Shown here in pieces: positions 1-8,800 of a stretch of DNA of 64,000 nt. A program made the translations under genes and the position numbers. Each line of letters begins with the position of its first letter. Positions within the stretch are counted from its first letter, which is position 1. Below the pieces are notes generated by a model. It saw only the letters and a program-made list of their open reading frames with translations, was not told the DNA's origin and searched no databases. Where the stretch lies: positions 124,001 to 188,000 of the forward strand of contig NZ_SMGR01000004.1 in assembly GCF_004346865.1 (NCBI RefSeq), in the 5' to 3' direction. The stretch is from Shimia isoporae (GTDB lineage: Bacteria; Pseudomonadota; Alphaproteobacteria; Rhodobacterales; Rhodobacteraceae).

Positions 1-110
1 CGCGGCACAATCACCAAAGCAAGCACCGAAAGGATCACCACCACGACCATCAGTTCCAGCAAGGAAAACCCCGAGTCGCGCGTGTGTTCCGTGTCACCTG
101 AGTTGTGCAT
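1..110 (-). CDS. Type II secretion pseudopilin, N-terminal fragment
   Basis: Only the first 36 codons lie in the window; the gene runs off the left edge. The product starts MHNSGDTEHTRDSG and continues FSLLELMVVVVILSVLALV, the class III prepilin signal: a short charged leader, Gly before the cleavage site, Phe+1, Glu+5 and an unbroken hydrophobic helix. Such proteins are cut and N-methylated by a prepilin peptidase and assemble into the periplasmic pseudopilus of type II secretion. The divergent gene to the right encodes such a peptidase, which supports a type II rather than type IV pilus locus, though the fragment is too short to choose among GspG, GspH and GspI. GGGGCG lies a few bases before the ATG at 110. 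Confidence 0.85.
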   Translation of the reverse strand, partial: MHNSGDTEHTRDSGFSLLELMVVVVILSVLALVIVP

Positions 111-210
111 TTTCGCCCCGCATTGTCCCGTATTTGTTTTGGCACATCATATGCGGGCTGCTGGGGGGCTGGCAATTGGCAAACGTGCTTCCGGACCGTA
201 GAACCACACT

Positions 211-1008
211 ATGTTTCAAACAGATGCTATAGTTGGTCCGGATGGTGGGGTGATCATTTTTCTGATCCTGCTCTCGCCCGCGGTTGGATCTTTTCTGGCG
301 GTGCTGATTGACAGATTGCCGCGTGGTGAAGACGCTTTGATTGCCCGGTCTCGCTGTCGTAGCTGCCGCAACGCGCTGACATGGCGCGATCTGATTCCTT
401 TGGTTTCTTTTTTCGCCTCGCGTGGTGTGTGTCGCCACTGCGGTGCTCCCGTGCCGCAGTGGTTGTTGGCGATGGAAGTCTCGGCTTTGGTGATTGCGCT
501 GGTGCTTATCTTGCTGTGGCCTGAGAGTTGGCCGATACATGCGATGGCTGTCGATTTGGCATTTCTTTGGCTGTTGTTGGCGCTGTTTGCGGCGGACCTA
601 AAATGGATGAGGCTTCCCGATTTGCTCACGGGAGCGTTGTTTGGTCTTGTCCTTCTTCGAAGCCTGGTGTTGCCGGGCATGGCTACGGGAGCCGCCTTAG
701 CCGGTGCGGTTCTCGGGAGCATGAGTTTCCTGATTTTGCGGTGGGCTTACTTGCGTTTTCGCCGTCGTGAAGGGCTGGGCTTGGGCGACGTGAAGCTTAT
801 GGCGGGATTAGGAGCTTTTGCGGGGCCTTTGGATCTGCCGTTGTTGATCCTTGTTGCGGCTCTGTTGACGCTGGCGAGCGCATTGGTTTTACGTGTGTCG
901 GGCAAGCAGGTTAACGTTGCAACCCCGTTTCCATTCGGCGCGGCGCTCTGTCTTTCAGGGGCGCTACTTTGGGTGGCTTATGCGACAGCAGTGATTGTTC
1001 CGGCATGA
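211..1008 (+). CDS. gspO: Prepilin peptidase (A24 family, GspO/PilD-like)
   Basis: Integral membrane aspartic peptidase that cleaves and N-methylates pseudopilins. The 265-residue protein has the two zinc-type CxxC pairs of full-length enzymes (C49/C52 and C74/C77) in the cytoplasmic loop, then hydrophobic segments carrying the two catalytic aspartates: D129 in ADLKWMRLPD and D193 in the GLGD motif followed by VKLMAGLGAF. The length fits the family. The divergent pseudopilin at the window edge is the obvious substrate, so this is probably the end of a type II secretion cluster. The ATG at 211 has a weak ribosome site; a GTG at 250 is an alternative start. Family assignment is firm, the GspO label is inferred from the neighbour. 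Confidence 0.9.
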   Translation: MFQTDAIVGPDGGVIIFLILLSPAVGSFLAVLIDRLPRGEDALIARSRCRSCRNALTWRDLIPLVSFFASRGVCRHCGAPVPQWLLAMEVSALVIALVLILLWPESWPIHAMAVDLAFLWLLLALFAADLKWMRLPDLLTGALFGLVLLRSLVLPGMATGAALAGAVLGSMSFLILRWAYLRFRRREGLGLGDVKLMAGLGAFAGPLDLPLLILVAALLTLASALVLRVSGKQVNVATPFPFGAALCLSGALLWVAYATAVIVPA

Positions 1009-1114
1009 ATGAGAGCGGATTACGCACTGGACCTGACCGGCGACTGAAGGCATTCTCCGCGCCAAAATGAACCGCGCCGTTGGGGTGCGTCCAGAAAAAA
1101 CAAATTGAGATTTC

Positions 1115-2650
1115 ATGACCCGTAAACTGGTTCTCGCGCTTTTGGTTTCAACTGCGATTGCAACTGTTTCTGCCGCTGAAGACGCGACCGATTCGCCTGT
1201 TGTTCCAAGCACAATGGAAGAGATTGAAAACGCGTATCGCGCTCAGGATTTCGCCGCAGTCCGCGCTGGTCTGAAAATGCTGGCGGAGACCGAGCCAACG
1301 GGGAATGTGGCTTATCGCTACGCCAGAATTTTGCTGGATGAGCGCAGTGGTCCGGTTGACCCTCAAGAAGCCGCTGAATGGCTGTCAAAAGCCGTAGAAG
1401 CGGAATATGCGCCTGCTCATACCTTGCTTGCCCGTCTTTTGTTGAGCGGCGGTGAGGTGCCGCGCGATGCGGAGCGCGCAGCTCGGCTGTTGCAGGATGG
1501 TGCTACCCGTGGCGAGCAAGAGGCTCAGTACTATCTCGCATTGCTGTCTCTGGCCGGTGATGGCGTAGAGCAAAACGAGCGCGATGCGTTTGTATGGTTT
1601 CGTGCGGCCGCAGAACAGGGCCATGTTGAATCTGCCTATGAATTGAGCCGCCTGTATTCCCGCGGGATCGGGACAGAAATGGACACCCAAAAAGCGTTGG
1701 ATTGGCTGCGGCGAGCTGCGAGCGACGGTCACGTTCCAGCACAGTTCTTTTTGGCGAACGCGCTGGAAAGTGGTCAAGGCGCAAAGCAAGACCGGAACGA
1801 AGCTTTAGATTGGTTTCGCAAAGCAGCCGAAGGCGGTCATCCTTTGGCAATGCGGATTGTTGGAACAAAATATTTGCAGGGTGAAGGGGTCTATCAGGAC
1901 ACTGACGCTGCGATTGAGTGGCTCACCAAAGCCGCCGATGCGGGCGAACCCGGCGCTCTGTTTAACCTTGGTTTGATGTATGGAACCGGCGAGCAAGTCG
2001 AGCGCGACGATGTTCTTGCGTTCGCCTATATAGAGCGCGCTGCGGCAACCAATCTCCCTCGCGCAATCGCAATGCAAGCCGCCTTCCTCGAACTTGGCCG
2101 GGGGACGGACGCCGATTTGCCTCGGGCTGTAGCACTGTATCAAAAGGCAGCCGATGCTGGTCATGATCCCTCGAAAGATGCCTTGAAGCGGCTTGCGCTG
2201 TCGGGTGCGCTGGATGACGAAATGGCGCCTCACGACCTCGTTCCACTTGTTGCTGAGGTTGCGGAAGCTGGTGACGAGACCGCGATCGCATGGCTGGAGA
2301 AACAAACAGAAAGCGGCGTGACTCCTGCTGCGATCGCGCTTGGTGCTCTTTTGCTGGGTGATCCGGTGCGGGCCTCGGAGGGTCTGGCGTATCTGAAAGC
2401 GCCAGCGCGTCAGGGTCAGGCGCATGCTCAGTTTTTGCTGGGAGAGGCACTAAGCACGGGTTCCGGTGTTTCGCAGGATTTAGAAGCCGCACACATGTGG
2501 TTCAACCTCGCAGCGTCGCGAGGTCATAAATCGGCCGCGGAAAGCCGCGATGTTTTGACCGACCTTATGACACCAGAACAGATTGACGCAGCACAGGCGG
2601 CGGCACGCGCTTTTGTCGAGGAGGCGCCAACCGGCAGGTCGAAGCCATGA
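1115..2650 (+). CDS. Exported Sel1-repeat protein (511 aa)
   Basis: Residues 1-21 form a signal peptide (basic MTRK, hydrophobic core, small residues before AEDATD). The rest is a run of Sel1-like TPR repeats of about 36 residues, recognisable by lines such as YYLALLSLAGDGVEQNERDA and LWYRRAA-like AxxWFRxAAEQGH blocks, ending with the common terminal unit MWFNLAASRGH and MTPEQIDAAQ. Sel1 repeats are alpha-alpha solenoids used as protein-binding scaffolds; no catalytic domain is visible. The stop codon overlaps the start of a second Sel1 gene (ATGA), so the two are translationally coupled and probably partners. A role beside the upstream type II secretion genes is possible but only inferred from position. 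Confidence 0.85.
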   Translation: MTRKLVLALLVSTAIATVSAAEDATDSPVVPSTMEEIENAYRAQDFAAVRAGLKMLAETEPTGNVAYRYARILLDERSGPVDPQEAAEWLSKAVEAEYAPAHTLLARLLLSGGEVPRDAERAARLLQDGATRGEQEAQYYLALLSLAGDGVEQNERDAFVWFRAAAEQGHVESAYELSRLYSRGIGTEMDTQKALDWLRRAASDGHVPAQFFLANALESGQGAKQDRNEALDWFRKAAEGGHPLAMRIVGTKYLQGEGVYQDTDAAIEWLTKAADAGEPGALFNLGLMYGTGEQVERDDVLAFAYIERAAATNLPRAIAMQAAFLELGRGTDADLPRAVALYQKAADAGHDPSKDALKRLALSGALDDEMAPHDLVPLVAEVAEAGDETAIAWLEKQTESGVTPAAIALGALLLGDPVRASEGLAYLKAPARQGQAHAQFLLGEALSTGSGVSQDLEAAHMWFNLAASRGHKSAAESRDVLTDLMTPEQIDAAQAAARAFVEEAPTGRSKP

Positions 2651-3780
2651 GGCACCTCGTCTGCGCTATTGCTATTTGTGCGCTGAACGTTTGGGCGTTT
2701 GCCGCGTGGGCGCAAGACGATGCTGACTCAATCTTTCAGGAAGCCAACAGGTTTCATCAGGGCGTCGAGGTTCCCCAAAATCATGGGCGCGCCGCCGCGC
2801 TTTACTTGAAGGCCGCGGAAATGGGTCATCACGGCGCTCAGCATCAGTTGGGCAAGTACCTTTTTGCTGGCTTGGGCGGTGAGTCGGCCGACGAAGTCAG
2901 AGCCCTTTATTGGCTCGGCAAATCAGCGGAGGCAGGCCAGCCGGAATACATTTTTGATTTTGCGCGGGCCTTGGAGGCGACGGGCGCGCTGGAAGAGGCG
3001 GTAGCTCAATACAGGATCGCAGCGGATCTCGGATATCCTGATGCGGCAGTGAGCCTTGGTGTGATGTACCAGAATGGCACCGGCGTTGCGCAAAATTTTG
3101 ATGTCGCGCGTCAGTTCTATGAAGCCCCCGCAGCAAATGGACATCCGCGCGCAATGAATAACCTTGGACTGCTCTATGTACGAGGGGACGGGGTTGCGCA
3201 GGACTATGAAAAAGCCGCCCGACTCCTTGAACGTGCAGCCCAAGGCGGCCTCCAGCAGGCCATGACGAATCTTGGCGTTTTATATGACAACGGATTCGGT
3301 GTGCCGCAGAGCGACGAAACTGCCGCCTTGTGGTACCGGCGAGGCGGACAGGGCAGCGACGAAGCGCGAGGTTTCGCGATTTTTGATAACCGGTTGGCGC
3401 CCGTGCCCGAAGAGCCTCAGCAGAGAATCGATTTTGCTGTCAGAACTGAGGTTCAGGCAAAGGCTGGGGACCCGGTTGCGCAGTTTTTGGCCGGTTGGTT
3501 GGCACTGGAGCAGGGCGACCCCCGTTCCGCAGCGCTTTGGTTTTCGCAGGCGGCCGATCGCGGACATGCTCCATCAATGGCCAATTTGGCAAGGCTGCAT
3601 TTCCTTGGTGAGGGTGTTTTGCAGGACTTCGTTGTTGCGCAAATGTGGGTCACATTGGCCATGGCGGGTGGTCTTCCGGCCGCTGACGGAATGGCCGCGA
3701 GCCTTGGAATTACCCTCACTCCTGCTCAGGTTGCATTGGCCCAGCAAGAGGCCGAAATCAGGTGGCGAGAGGCCAAATGA
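2647..3780 (+). CDS. Exported Sel1-repeat protein (377 aa)
   Basis: Second Sel1-like solenoid protein, starting inside the stop of the previous gene (ATGA overlap at 2647-2650). A signal peptide is clear: MRHLVCAIAICALNVWAFAAWAQ, with cleavage likely after AWA. Repeats are visible across the whole mature part (for example LGVMYQNGTGVAQNFDVA, LGLLYVRGDGVAQDYEKAA, LGVLYDNGFGVPQSDETAA) and the protein closes with MWVTLAMAGG and TLTPAQVALAQQ, the same kind of terminal unit as in its neighbour. The pair most likely arose by duplication within the family and could form a hetero-complex in the periplasm. No enzymatic motif is present. The function is unknown; periplasmic scaffolding is the family-level expectation. 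Confidence 0.85.
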   Translation: MRHLVCAIAICALNVWAFAAWAQDDADSIFQEANRFHQGVEVPQNHGRAAALYLKAAEMGHHGAQHQLGKYLFAGLGGESADEVRALYWLGKSAEAGQPEYIFDFARALEATGALEEAVAQYRIAADLGYPDAAVSLGVMYQNGTGVAQNFDVARQFYEAPAANGHPRAMNNLGLLYVRGDGVAQDYEKAARLLERAAQGGLQQAMTNLGVLYDNGFGVPQSDETAALWYRRGGQGSDEARGFAIFDNRLAPVPEEPQQRIDFAVRTEVQAKAGDPVAQFLAGWLALEQGDPRSAALWFSQAADRGHAPSMANLARLHFLGEGVLQDFVVAQMWVTLAMAGGLPAADGMAASLGITLTPAQVALAQQEAEIRWREAK

Positions 3781-3813
3781 TCAATCGCCAAGTTGACGCA
3801 GGGTCAATGTTTT

Positions 3814-3833
3814 TCATTTTTGGTAAAAAATGA
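3814..3833. repeat. AT-rich perfect inverted repeat
   Basis: TCATTTTT and AAAAATGA form perfect 8-base arms around GGTA. It lies 34 bases after the second Sel1 gene and just before a candidate promoter for the next operon. It could be a regulator operator or a weak transcription end; the stem is all A/T, which argues against a strong terminator. Confidence 0.4.
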
Positions 3834-3834
3834 G

Positions 3835-3863
3835 TTAAATTCCCGTGATCTACACGTTATGAT
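3835..3863 (+). promoter_or_regulatory. Candidate sigma-70 promoter for the exported-pair operon
   Basis: TTAAAT (3835-3840) and TATGAT (3858-3863) are separated by 17 bases. The -10 matches five of six consensus bases while the -35 matches only three. It lies about 80 bases before the ATG at 3946 in an AT-rich stretch and is the best candidate I see there. Unproven. Confidence 0.35.
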
Positions 3864-3945
3864 GTTGATCAGGACGAGCGAGAAGCCCGTCTTAGCGATT
3901 GTCGGCCCGAAGAAATATGGCGCCGGCAAAAACAGGGACACAATA

Positions 3946-4377
3946 ATGGCACGCAGAACTGGCCATGTAATCGCGCTGGCGACAGCGCTGGCATTTTCGT
4001 TTTTGAACGGGGTGCTTGCGGCTTCCGAGCCAGTCAAGCAGCACAACTCGAACGCGCTGTGGTTTGAAAACTGGGGGGGCATGACGAATGCGACTCTCAA
4101 AGTGTTTTCGCCTGATGGCACAATGACAGAACTGTTCACCAATGCAGGAACACCGGTTTATCAGCTGCCCGGTCGTGATGTCGTCGACGGCGTCTATCAC
4201 TTCGAACTTAGCGCTGCGACAACCGAACAGGAAAAAGTCGTGAACCAGACGAACAACGGTCGCGGCGACGCGGCTCGTGATACGGTCGCGAAATCCTACC
4301 ATACCTCCGGCTCCTTCACCGTTTCGCGCGGTGTTATCGTTACGCCGGAGGACATCAAAGAAGACGACAACAACTGA
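3946..4377 (+). CDS. Small exported protein, first gene of a two-gene secreted module
   Basis: The 143-residue product has a signal peptide (MARRTGHVIALATALAFSFL with cleavage near VLAA) and a soluble domain with distinctive segments LWFENWGGMTNATLKVFSPDG, TPVYQLPG, VVDGVYHFELSAAT and GVIVTPEDIKED. The latter part suggests a small beta-rich domain. I start at 3946, where AGGGA precedes the ATG at good distance; the reading frame stays open upstream but that part lacks a signal peptide. It is followed 52 bases later by the tail-fibre-like exported protein, with a short hairpin between them. I do not recognise a named family, but believe I have seen similar proteins next to similar fibre-like proteins in marine bacteria; that memory needs a search. 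No function is assigned. Confidence 0.75.
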   Translation: MARRTGHVIALATALAFSFLNGVLAASEPVKQHNSNALWFENWGGMTNATLKVFSPDGTMTELFTNAGTPVYQLPGRDVVDGVYHFELSAATTEQEKVVNQTNNGRGDAARDTVAKSYHTSGSFTVSRGVIVTPEDIKEDDNN

Positions 4378-4390
4378 TCCAATGGACATC

Positions 4391-4413
4391 CCGAGGGACG
4401 CCTCGGTCTTTAT
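4391..4413 (+). terminator. Intergenic hairpin, possible attenuator
   Basis: CCGAGG-GACG-CCTCGG forms a perfect 6-base stem with a tetraloop, followed by TCTTTATT. It sits between the two genes of the exported module, so it may give partial termination or protect the upstream message, setting unequal amounts of the two proteins. Inference from sequence only. Confidence 0.45.
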
Positions 4414-4429
4414 TCAGGGAGACTCAAAC

Positions 4430-5581
4430 GTGAAACAAATTGGGACCAAAACAATTAGCAAACTCGCCGGCACCGCCTCGGCGTTTTGCCTCATGGCCGG
4501 CTTTGCAAGCGCTGATCAAGTATTCAACGACGATGTCATCGTTACCTTCAGCCTCTGTGTCGGCAACGACTGTGTAAACGGCGAGAGCTTTAGCTTCGAT
4601 ACGCTCCGCCTCAAGGAAAACAACCTTCGTATCCACTTCAGCGATACGTCCACTTCGGCTAGTTTCCCAAGCAACGACTGGCGCATCGTGGCAAACGACA
4701 GCTCTAACGGTGGTGCAAACTACCTGGCGATTGAGGACAGTACCGCTGGTCGCGTGCCTTTCCGCGTAGAGGCCGGTGCGCAAGCGAACACTCTTGTGGT
4801 TGAAGCCGACGGCGACATCGGTGTGAAAACCCTGAACCCCGCCGTCGACGTGCACATCGTCGAAGGCAACACGCCCACACTGCGTCTTGAGCAGGACGGC
4901 TCTGACGGGTTTACACCTCAAACTTATGACGTTGCAGCCAACGAAGCGAACTTCTTCATTCGCGATGTGACCAACGGCTCCAGGCTGTTCTTCCGCGCCA
5001 AGCCCGGCGCACCGGAAGACTCGATCTTCATCGCCGCAAACGGTGATATCGGCTTGGGCACGGACTCTCCGGAGAAAGATTTACACGTTCGCCGTACCGG
5101 TTCGGGCAACCACGTTGAAACGCAATTTGAACAAACCGATGGTGGCGCAGTTCAAATCCGTTTGCAGACTTCCAACGCCAACAACCGTCGTTTCGTTGGC
5201 CTGAGCGCTGCTAACACGCCTGTTTCTCAGATTAACCTTGGCGACGAACAAATTAGACTTGCAGGCTCTGCTTTCAACGCCCCGTTTGCGGTGTTTGATG
5301 CCTCAGGCGTGACAATCAATGGTACCGGCCTGAACGTTCCGGACTATGTTTTTGAAGATGACTATGATCTGCGCACACTGTCTGAAGTGCGCGCGTTCAT
5401 TGATCAGAACGGCCACCTCCCCGACGTTCCGTCCGCGGCAGAGGTAAACGCCAATGGCCTTAACATGAACGACATGCAGCTGACCCTGTTGCGCAAGGTT
5501 GAAGAGCTGACGCTGTACACGCTTGCTCAGCAAGAAGAGATCGAGCGTCTGAACTCGCAGCTGCAGCAAGTTGAGGACTGA
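4430..5581 (+). CDS. Exported tail-fibre-like protein with coiled-coil end
   Basis: I take the GTG at 4430 as start: a good site (CAGGGAGA) lies 9 bases before it and it gives a signal peptide (VKQIGTKTISKLAGTASAFC to GFASA) for a 383-residue protein. The N-terminal block has SLCVGNDCVNGESFSFDTLR and NNLRIHFSDTS, then shallow repeats with GDIGVKTLNPAVDVHI and GDIGLGTDSPEKDLHV, the pattern of beta-structured fibre proteins. The end has GHLPDVPSAAEVNANGLNM followed by a heptad helix (LLRKVEELTLYTLAQQEEIE), a common finish of trimeric fibre and S74-like proteins. No S74 peptidase residues are evident. It probably forms an extracellular or surface fibre; the receptor and role are unknown. The upstream small exported gene appears co-transcribed. 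Confidence 0.75.
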   Translation: MKQIGTKTISKLAGTASAFCLMAGFASADQVFNDDVIVTFSLCVGNDCVNGESFSFDTLRLKENNLRIHFSDTSTSASFPSNDWRIVANDSSNGGANYLAIEDSTAGRVPFRVEAGAQANTLVVEADGDIGVKTLNPAVDVHIVEGNTPTLRLEQDGSDGFTPQTYDVAANEANFFIRDVTNGSRLFFRAKPGAPEDSIFIAANGDIGLGTDSPEKDLHVRRTGSGNHVETQFEQTDGGAVQIRLQTSNANNRRFVGLSAANTPVSQINLGDEQIRLAGSAFNAPFAVFDASGVTINGTGLNVPDYVFEDDYDLRTLSEVRAFIDQNGHLPDVPSAAEVNANGLNMNDMQLTLLRKVEELTLYTLAQQEEIERLNSQLQQVED

Positions 5582-5623
5582 GGTTCAACGGTTTTTCCGA
5601 GACCTTCAGTCAACAGAGAATCG

Positions 5624-5656
5624 AAAAGTGCCGGGGCAAATCCTCGGCACTTTTTT
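5624..5656 (+). terminator. Rho-independent terminator
   Basis: GTGCCG and CGGCAC pair around an 11-base loop, extended by four A-T pairs, and the stem runs into TTTTTT. It lies 43 bases after the fibre-like gene and closes that two-gene module. Confidence 0.9.
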
Positions 5657-5676
5657 GTAAGTTGCACTACGTTCCC

Positions 5677-5688
5677 GCCTGTACAGGC
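5677..5688. promoter_or_regulatory. 12-bp perfect palindrome, possible operator
   Basis: GCCTGTACAGGC reads the same on both strands. It lies in the 226-base gap between the terminator at 5624-5656 and the permease fusion at 5808, where a regulator of that gene could bind. No second copy is seen nearby. Confidence 0.3.
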
Positions 5689-5807
5689 TGTCTCCAACAG
5701 TACGGCATAACGCCCAGTTCATTGCCGAGATGGACCTACGTCTGAATTGCGTTCATACAGTCATGGAACAACTCTCGCCGCAACAGTTGCAACCGGATTG
5801 GTAGGCC

Positions 5808-8800
5808 ATGCACAGTTTCGCTTTCGTCCAAGAAGGACGAAACAGTCGATTTCTGATCTGTTTAATAGTGTTGATCGCTCTTGCTGTTATGTTCTGGACC
5901 GGATCACGTTATCCGGCGCTGGATGAAAAGGCGATGATGAGCGGTGCGATCCAATTGGACGATCCTCTGAGCTTTGATGCTGTGGTTCCGATTGATGCAG
6001 CCATGGGGACGCTGGAAAAAATCGGCTATTCCACGCTGAACTGGCTTAACACCAACAAAAAAGGCATGACTTTCGGTGTGCTCTTCGCGGCAACGTTCCT
6101 CACCTTGATGGGCTATGTCACACAGCGCAGTTTTCGGGGTGGACTCGCGAATGCGACCCTCGGATTGGCGATTGGAACGCCCTTGGGAGTATGCGTGAAC
6201 TGTGCGGCCCCAATTGCCCGGGGAATGCACGCAGGAGGGTTGCGTGCAGAAACGACACTTGCCGCGATGATGGCATCGCCAACGCTGAACGTGGTGGTAC
6301 TAACGCTGGCTCTGTCTTTGCTTCCGTTTTACATGGTCGCTGCCAAGCTTTCAGTTTCGCTCATCATTATCCTAGTGGCGGTTCCTGCTATCGCGCGTGT
6401 TTTGCCTGATGAAGTTCGAACACCTTCCCCCGAGATTTCCGCTCCCCAGCCTTGGACCGCTGCTGAGTTAGGTCAGGCTAAGTCCGAGCCTTTGGGTAAA
6501 GCTGTTATGGGCGTTGTGGCGGATTTCGCCAAAAACCTTTGGTTCATATTTAAAATGACAGTCCCGCTCATGTTTCTCGCCGGATTCCTCGGGGCTGTAG
6601 CGATAACTTTGTTGCCAGGGGAGTTGATCACCACATTGCCCTACGGCGTTTTGGCGTTGGTCGCGATCGCGGCTGTGGGATTATTTCTCCCAGTACCAAT
6701 TGCATTTGACGTTGTAGTTGTAGGAGTGCTGCTGGCTGCCGGGCTTGCGCACGGATACGCAATGGCACTGCTCATCACACTTGGCAGTTTTTCAGTCTAC
6801 TCATGGTTCATCGTGACTCAATCGATGGGAGCACGTGCCGCAACGATGATCGCGGGTGCTGTATTGATATGCGGCGTCGCTGCAGGCGCGCTTGTGCAAG
6901 GTTGGCATGATTATCAAAGCCAAAGAGCGCTGGAATTGTTGACCGGCGAAGGCCCGAAGACGACCCGGTTCATGTCTGCCGCTGCGAGCCCTTCAGCAGA
7001 GTTGGTGATCTCGTCCGAACCATTCGCGCCGCGTTCTTCTGCCGGTGACGCACCGTTTACCCGTATGGAGGCGCAAGCGCTTGGTATCGACAAACCGGTA
7101 GAATTTTCCATGCGTGATATGTGGCCGCCTTTCTGGGAGGGCCGCAGCCTTTCCAGCGGTGACATCGACAACGATGGCGACGTGGATCTGGTCATCGCAT
7201 CCACAGAAGTCGGTCTGTATGTCTATTCCAACAACGGACAGGGACAGTTTGAGCGTATTGCCGTTGCGGGCGGGCCACTCGATCAATTACCGGTGTTCAA
7301 TGCGGTTCTTGTGGACGTCGATAACGATGGTTGGCGAGAGATTGTGGTGGCGACTTATCGGCGTGGCATTTTCCTTGTGGAAAACGAATTGGGTCGACTT
7401 GTGACGGAAACGCCAGAGCCGATTGCAAATCGGGACGATGCCATTCTAGCGCTCGCGATGAGCTTCGGTGACCCAGACAGGGACGGGGATCTGGATCTTG
7501 CGCTCGGAAATTGGGCGGCAGGTTGGTATCGGCGCATTCCGGGAGAGGAATCTCGTAACCGTATCCTCTGGAACGACAACGGCTCTCTATCGGATGCAGC
7601 GTTTACTGACCTGCCAGGAATTCCAGGCGAAACACTGTCGATCCTTTTTGCCGATATGAACGCTGATGGTCATTCAGACCTTCTGGTGGGCAACGACTTC
7701 GAAATACCGGACTATTATTATTTAGGCGATGGGACTGGAGGGTTCGAGGCGATCACCTATCAGGACAACCTTGTCGAACATGTACCCACGACGACAATGG
7801 GCCTGAAGGTTGCGGACCTTCTGAATGACGGTTTGCCTGAAGTATACGCCGTTCAGATAGCGGGCCGGTCTTCTGGTGTTTCGGACCGCCTCAAGATGCA
7901 GCCACTCGCGCAATACTGTGATCGCATAGAAGACACGCAGGCAGCCGAAACGTGCCGTGAAAACATGTCGATCAAGCGTTGGTATCGCTCGGGGAACAAC
8001 TTCAACCCGACCTACGCTACAAAGTGTCAGCAACTCGGTGGTCGGCAGGCGGCGGAATGCAAGGCGATGTTGATAAAAGACCTTGCGATACAGAAACGGG
8101 ATCCCAAAGTTTGTCGATTGATCCCCGCCGATCAGTGGGTGGCGCAAAGTTATTGCGAGATTCATTTCATGCCTCCGCGCAGGATCACCCAGTCGGAGGC
8201 AGATGCGGCTTTGCCTCAGGTTAAGCGGGCAAATGTGCTTTTGGAAAGCGATACACAGGGTGCACCTTTTGCCGACACCGCTACAGAGCGCGGCCTGGAA
8301 GTTGGCGGCTGGAGTTGGGATACAAAAGTCGCGGATTTCGACAATGACGGGTGGCAGGACGTTTATATTGTGAACGGAACATGGGTACCGAATGAGGTCA
8401 GCCCCTCAAATCTGTTTTTTCGCAATTTGGGCGACGGGACTTTTGCCGAAGCATCCAGTCCGTTTGGGTTGGAAGACTATTTGATGACCGCTTCGGCCAC
8501 GGCTTTCGACATGGATGGAGATGGCGATCTAGATATGATCACACATCCCGTTAACGGGCCGCTGGTGGCGTTTTTGAACAATACCCAGGAATCCAACGCG
8601 GTGGTTCTCCGCTTGAATGACCTACGTGGAAATCGCGACGGCATTGGTGCGCTTATAACAGTCACAGACGGTCTTGGTGTAACCCGCACGCGGGAAGTGC
8701 AGATGGGTGGCGGTTTCATGAGTTTTGACGCGCCCGAAGTGCATATTGGCCTTGGCGAGGCACAAGAGATCATCGGCGGCCAAATTCGCTGGGCTGATGG

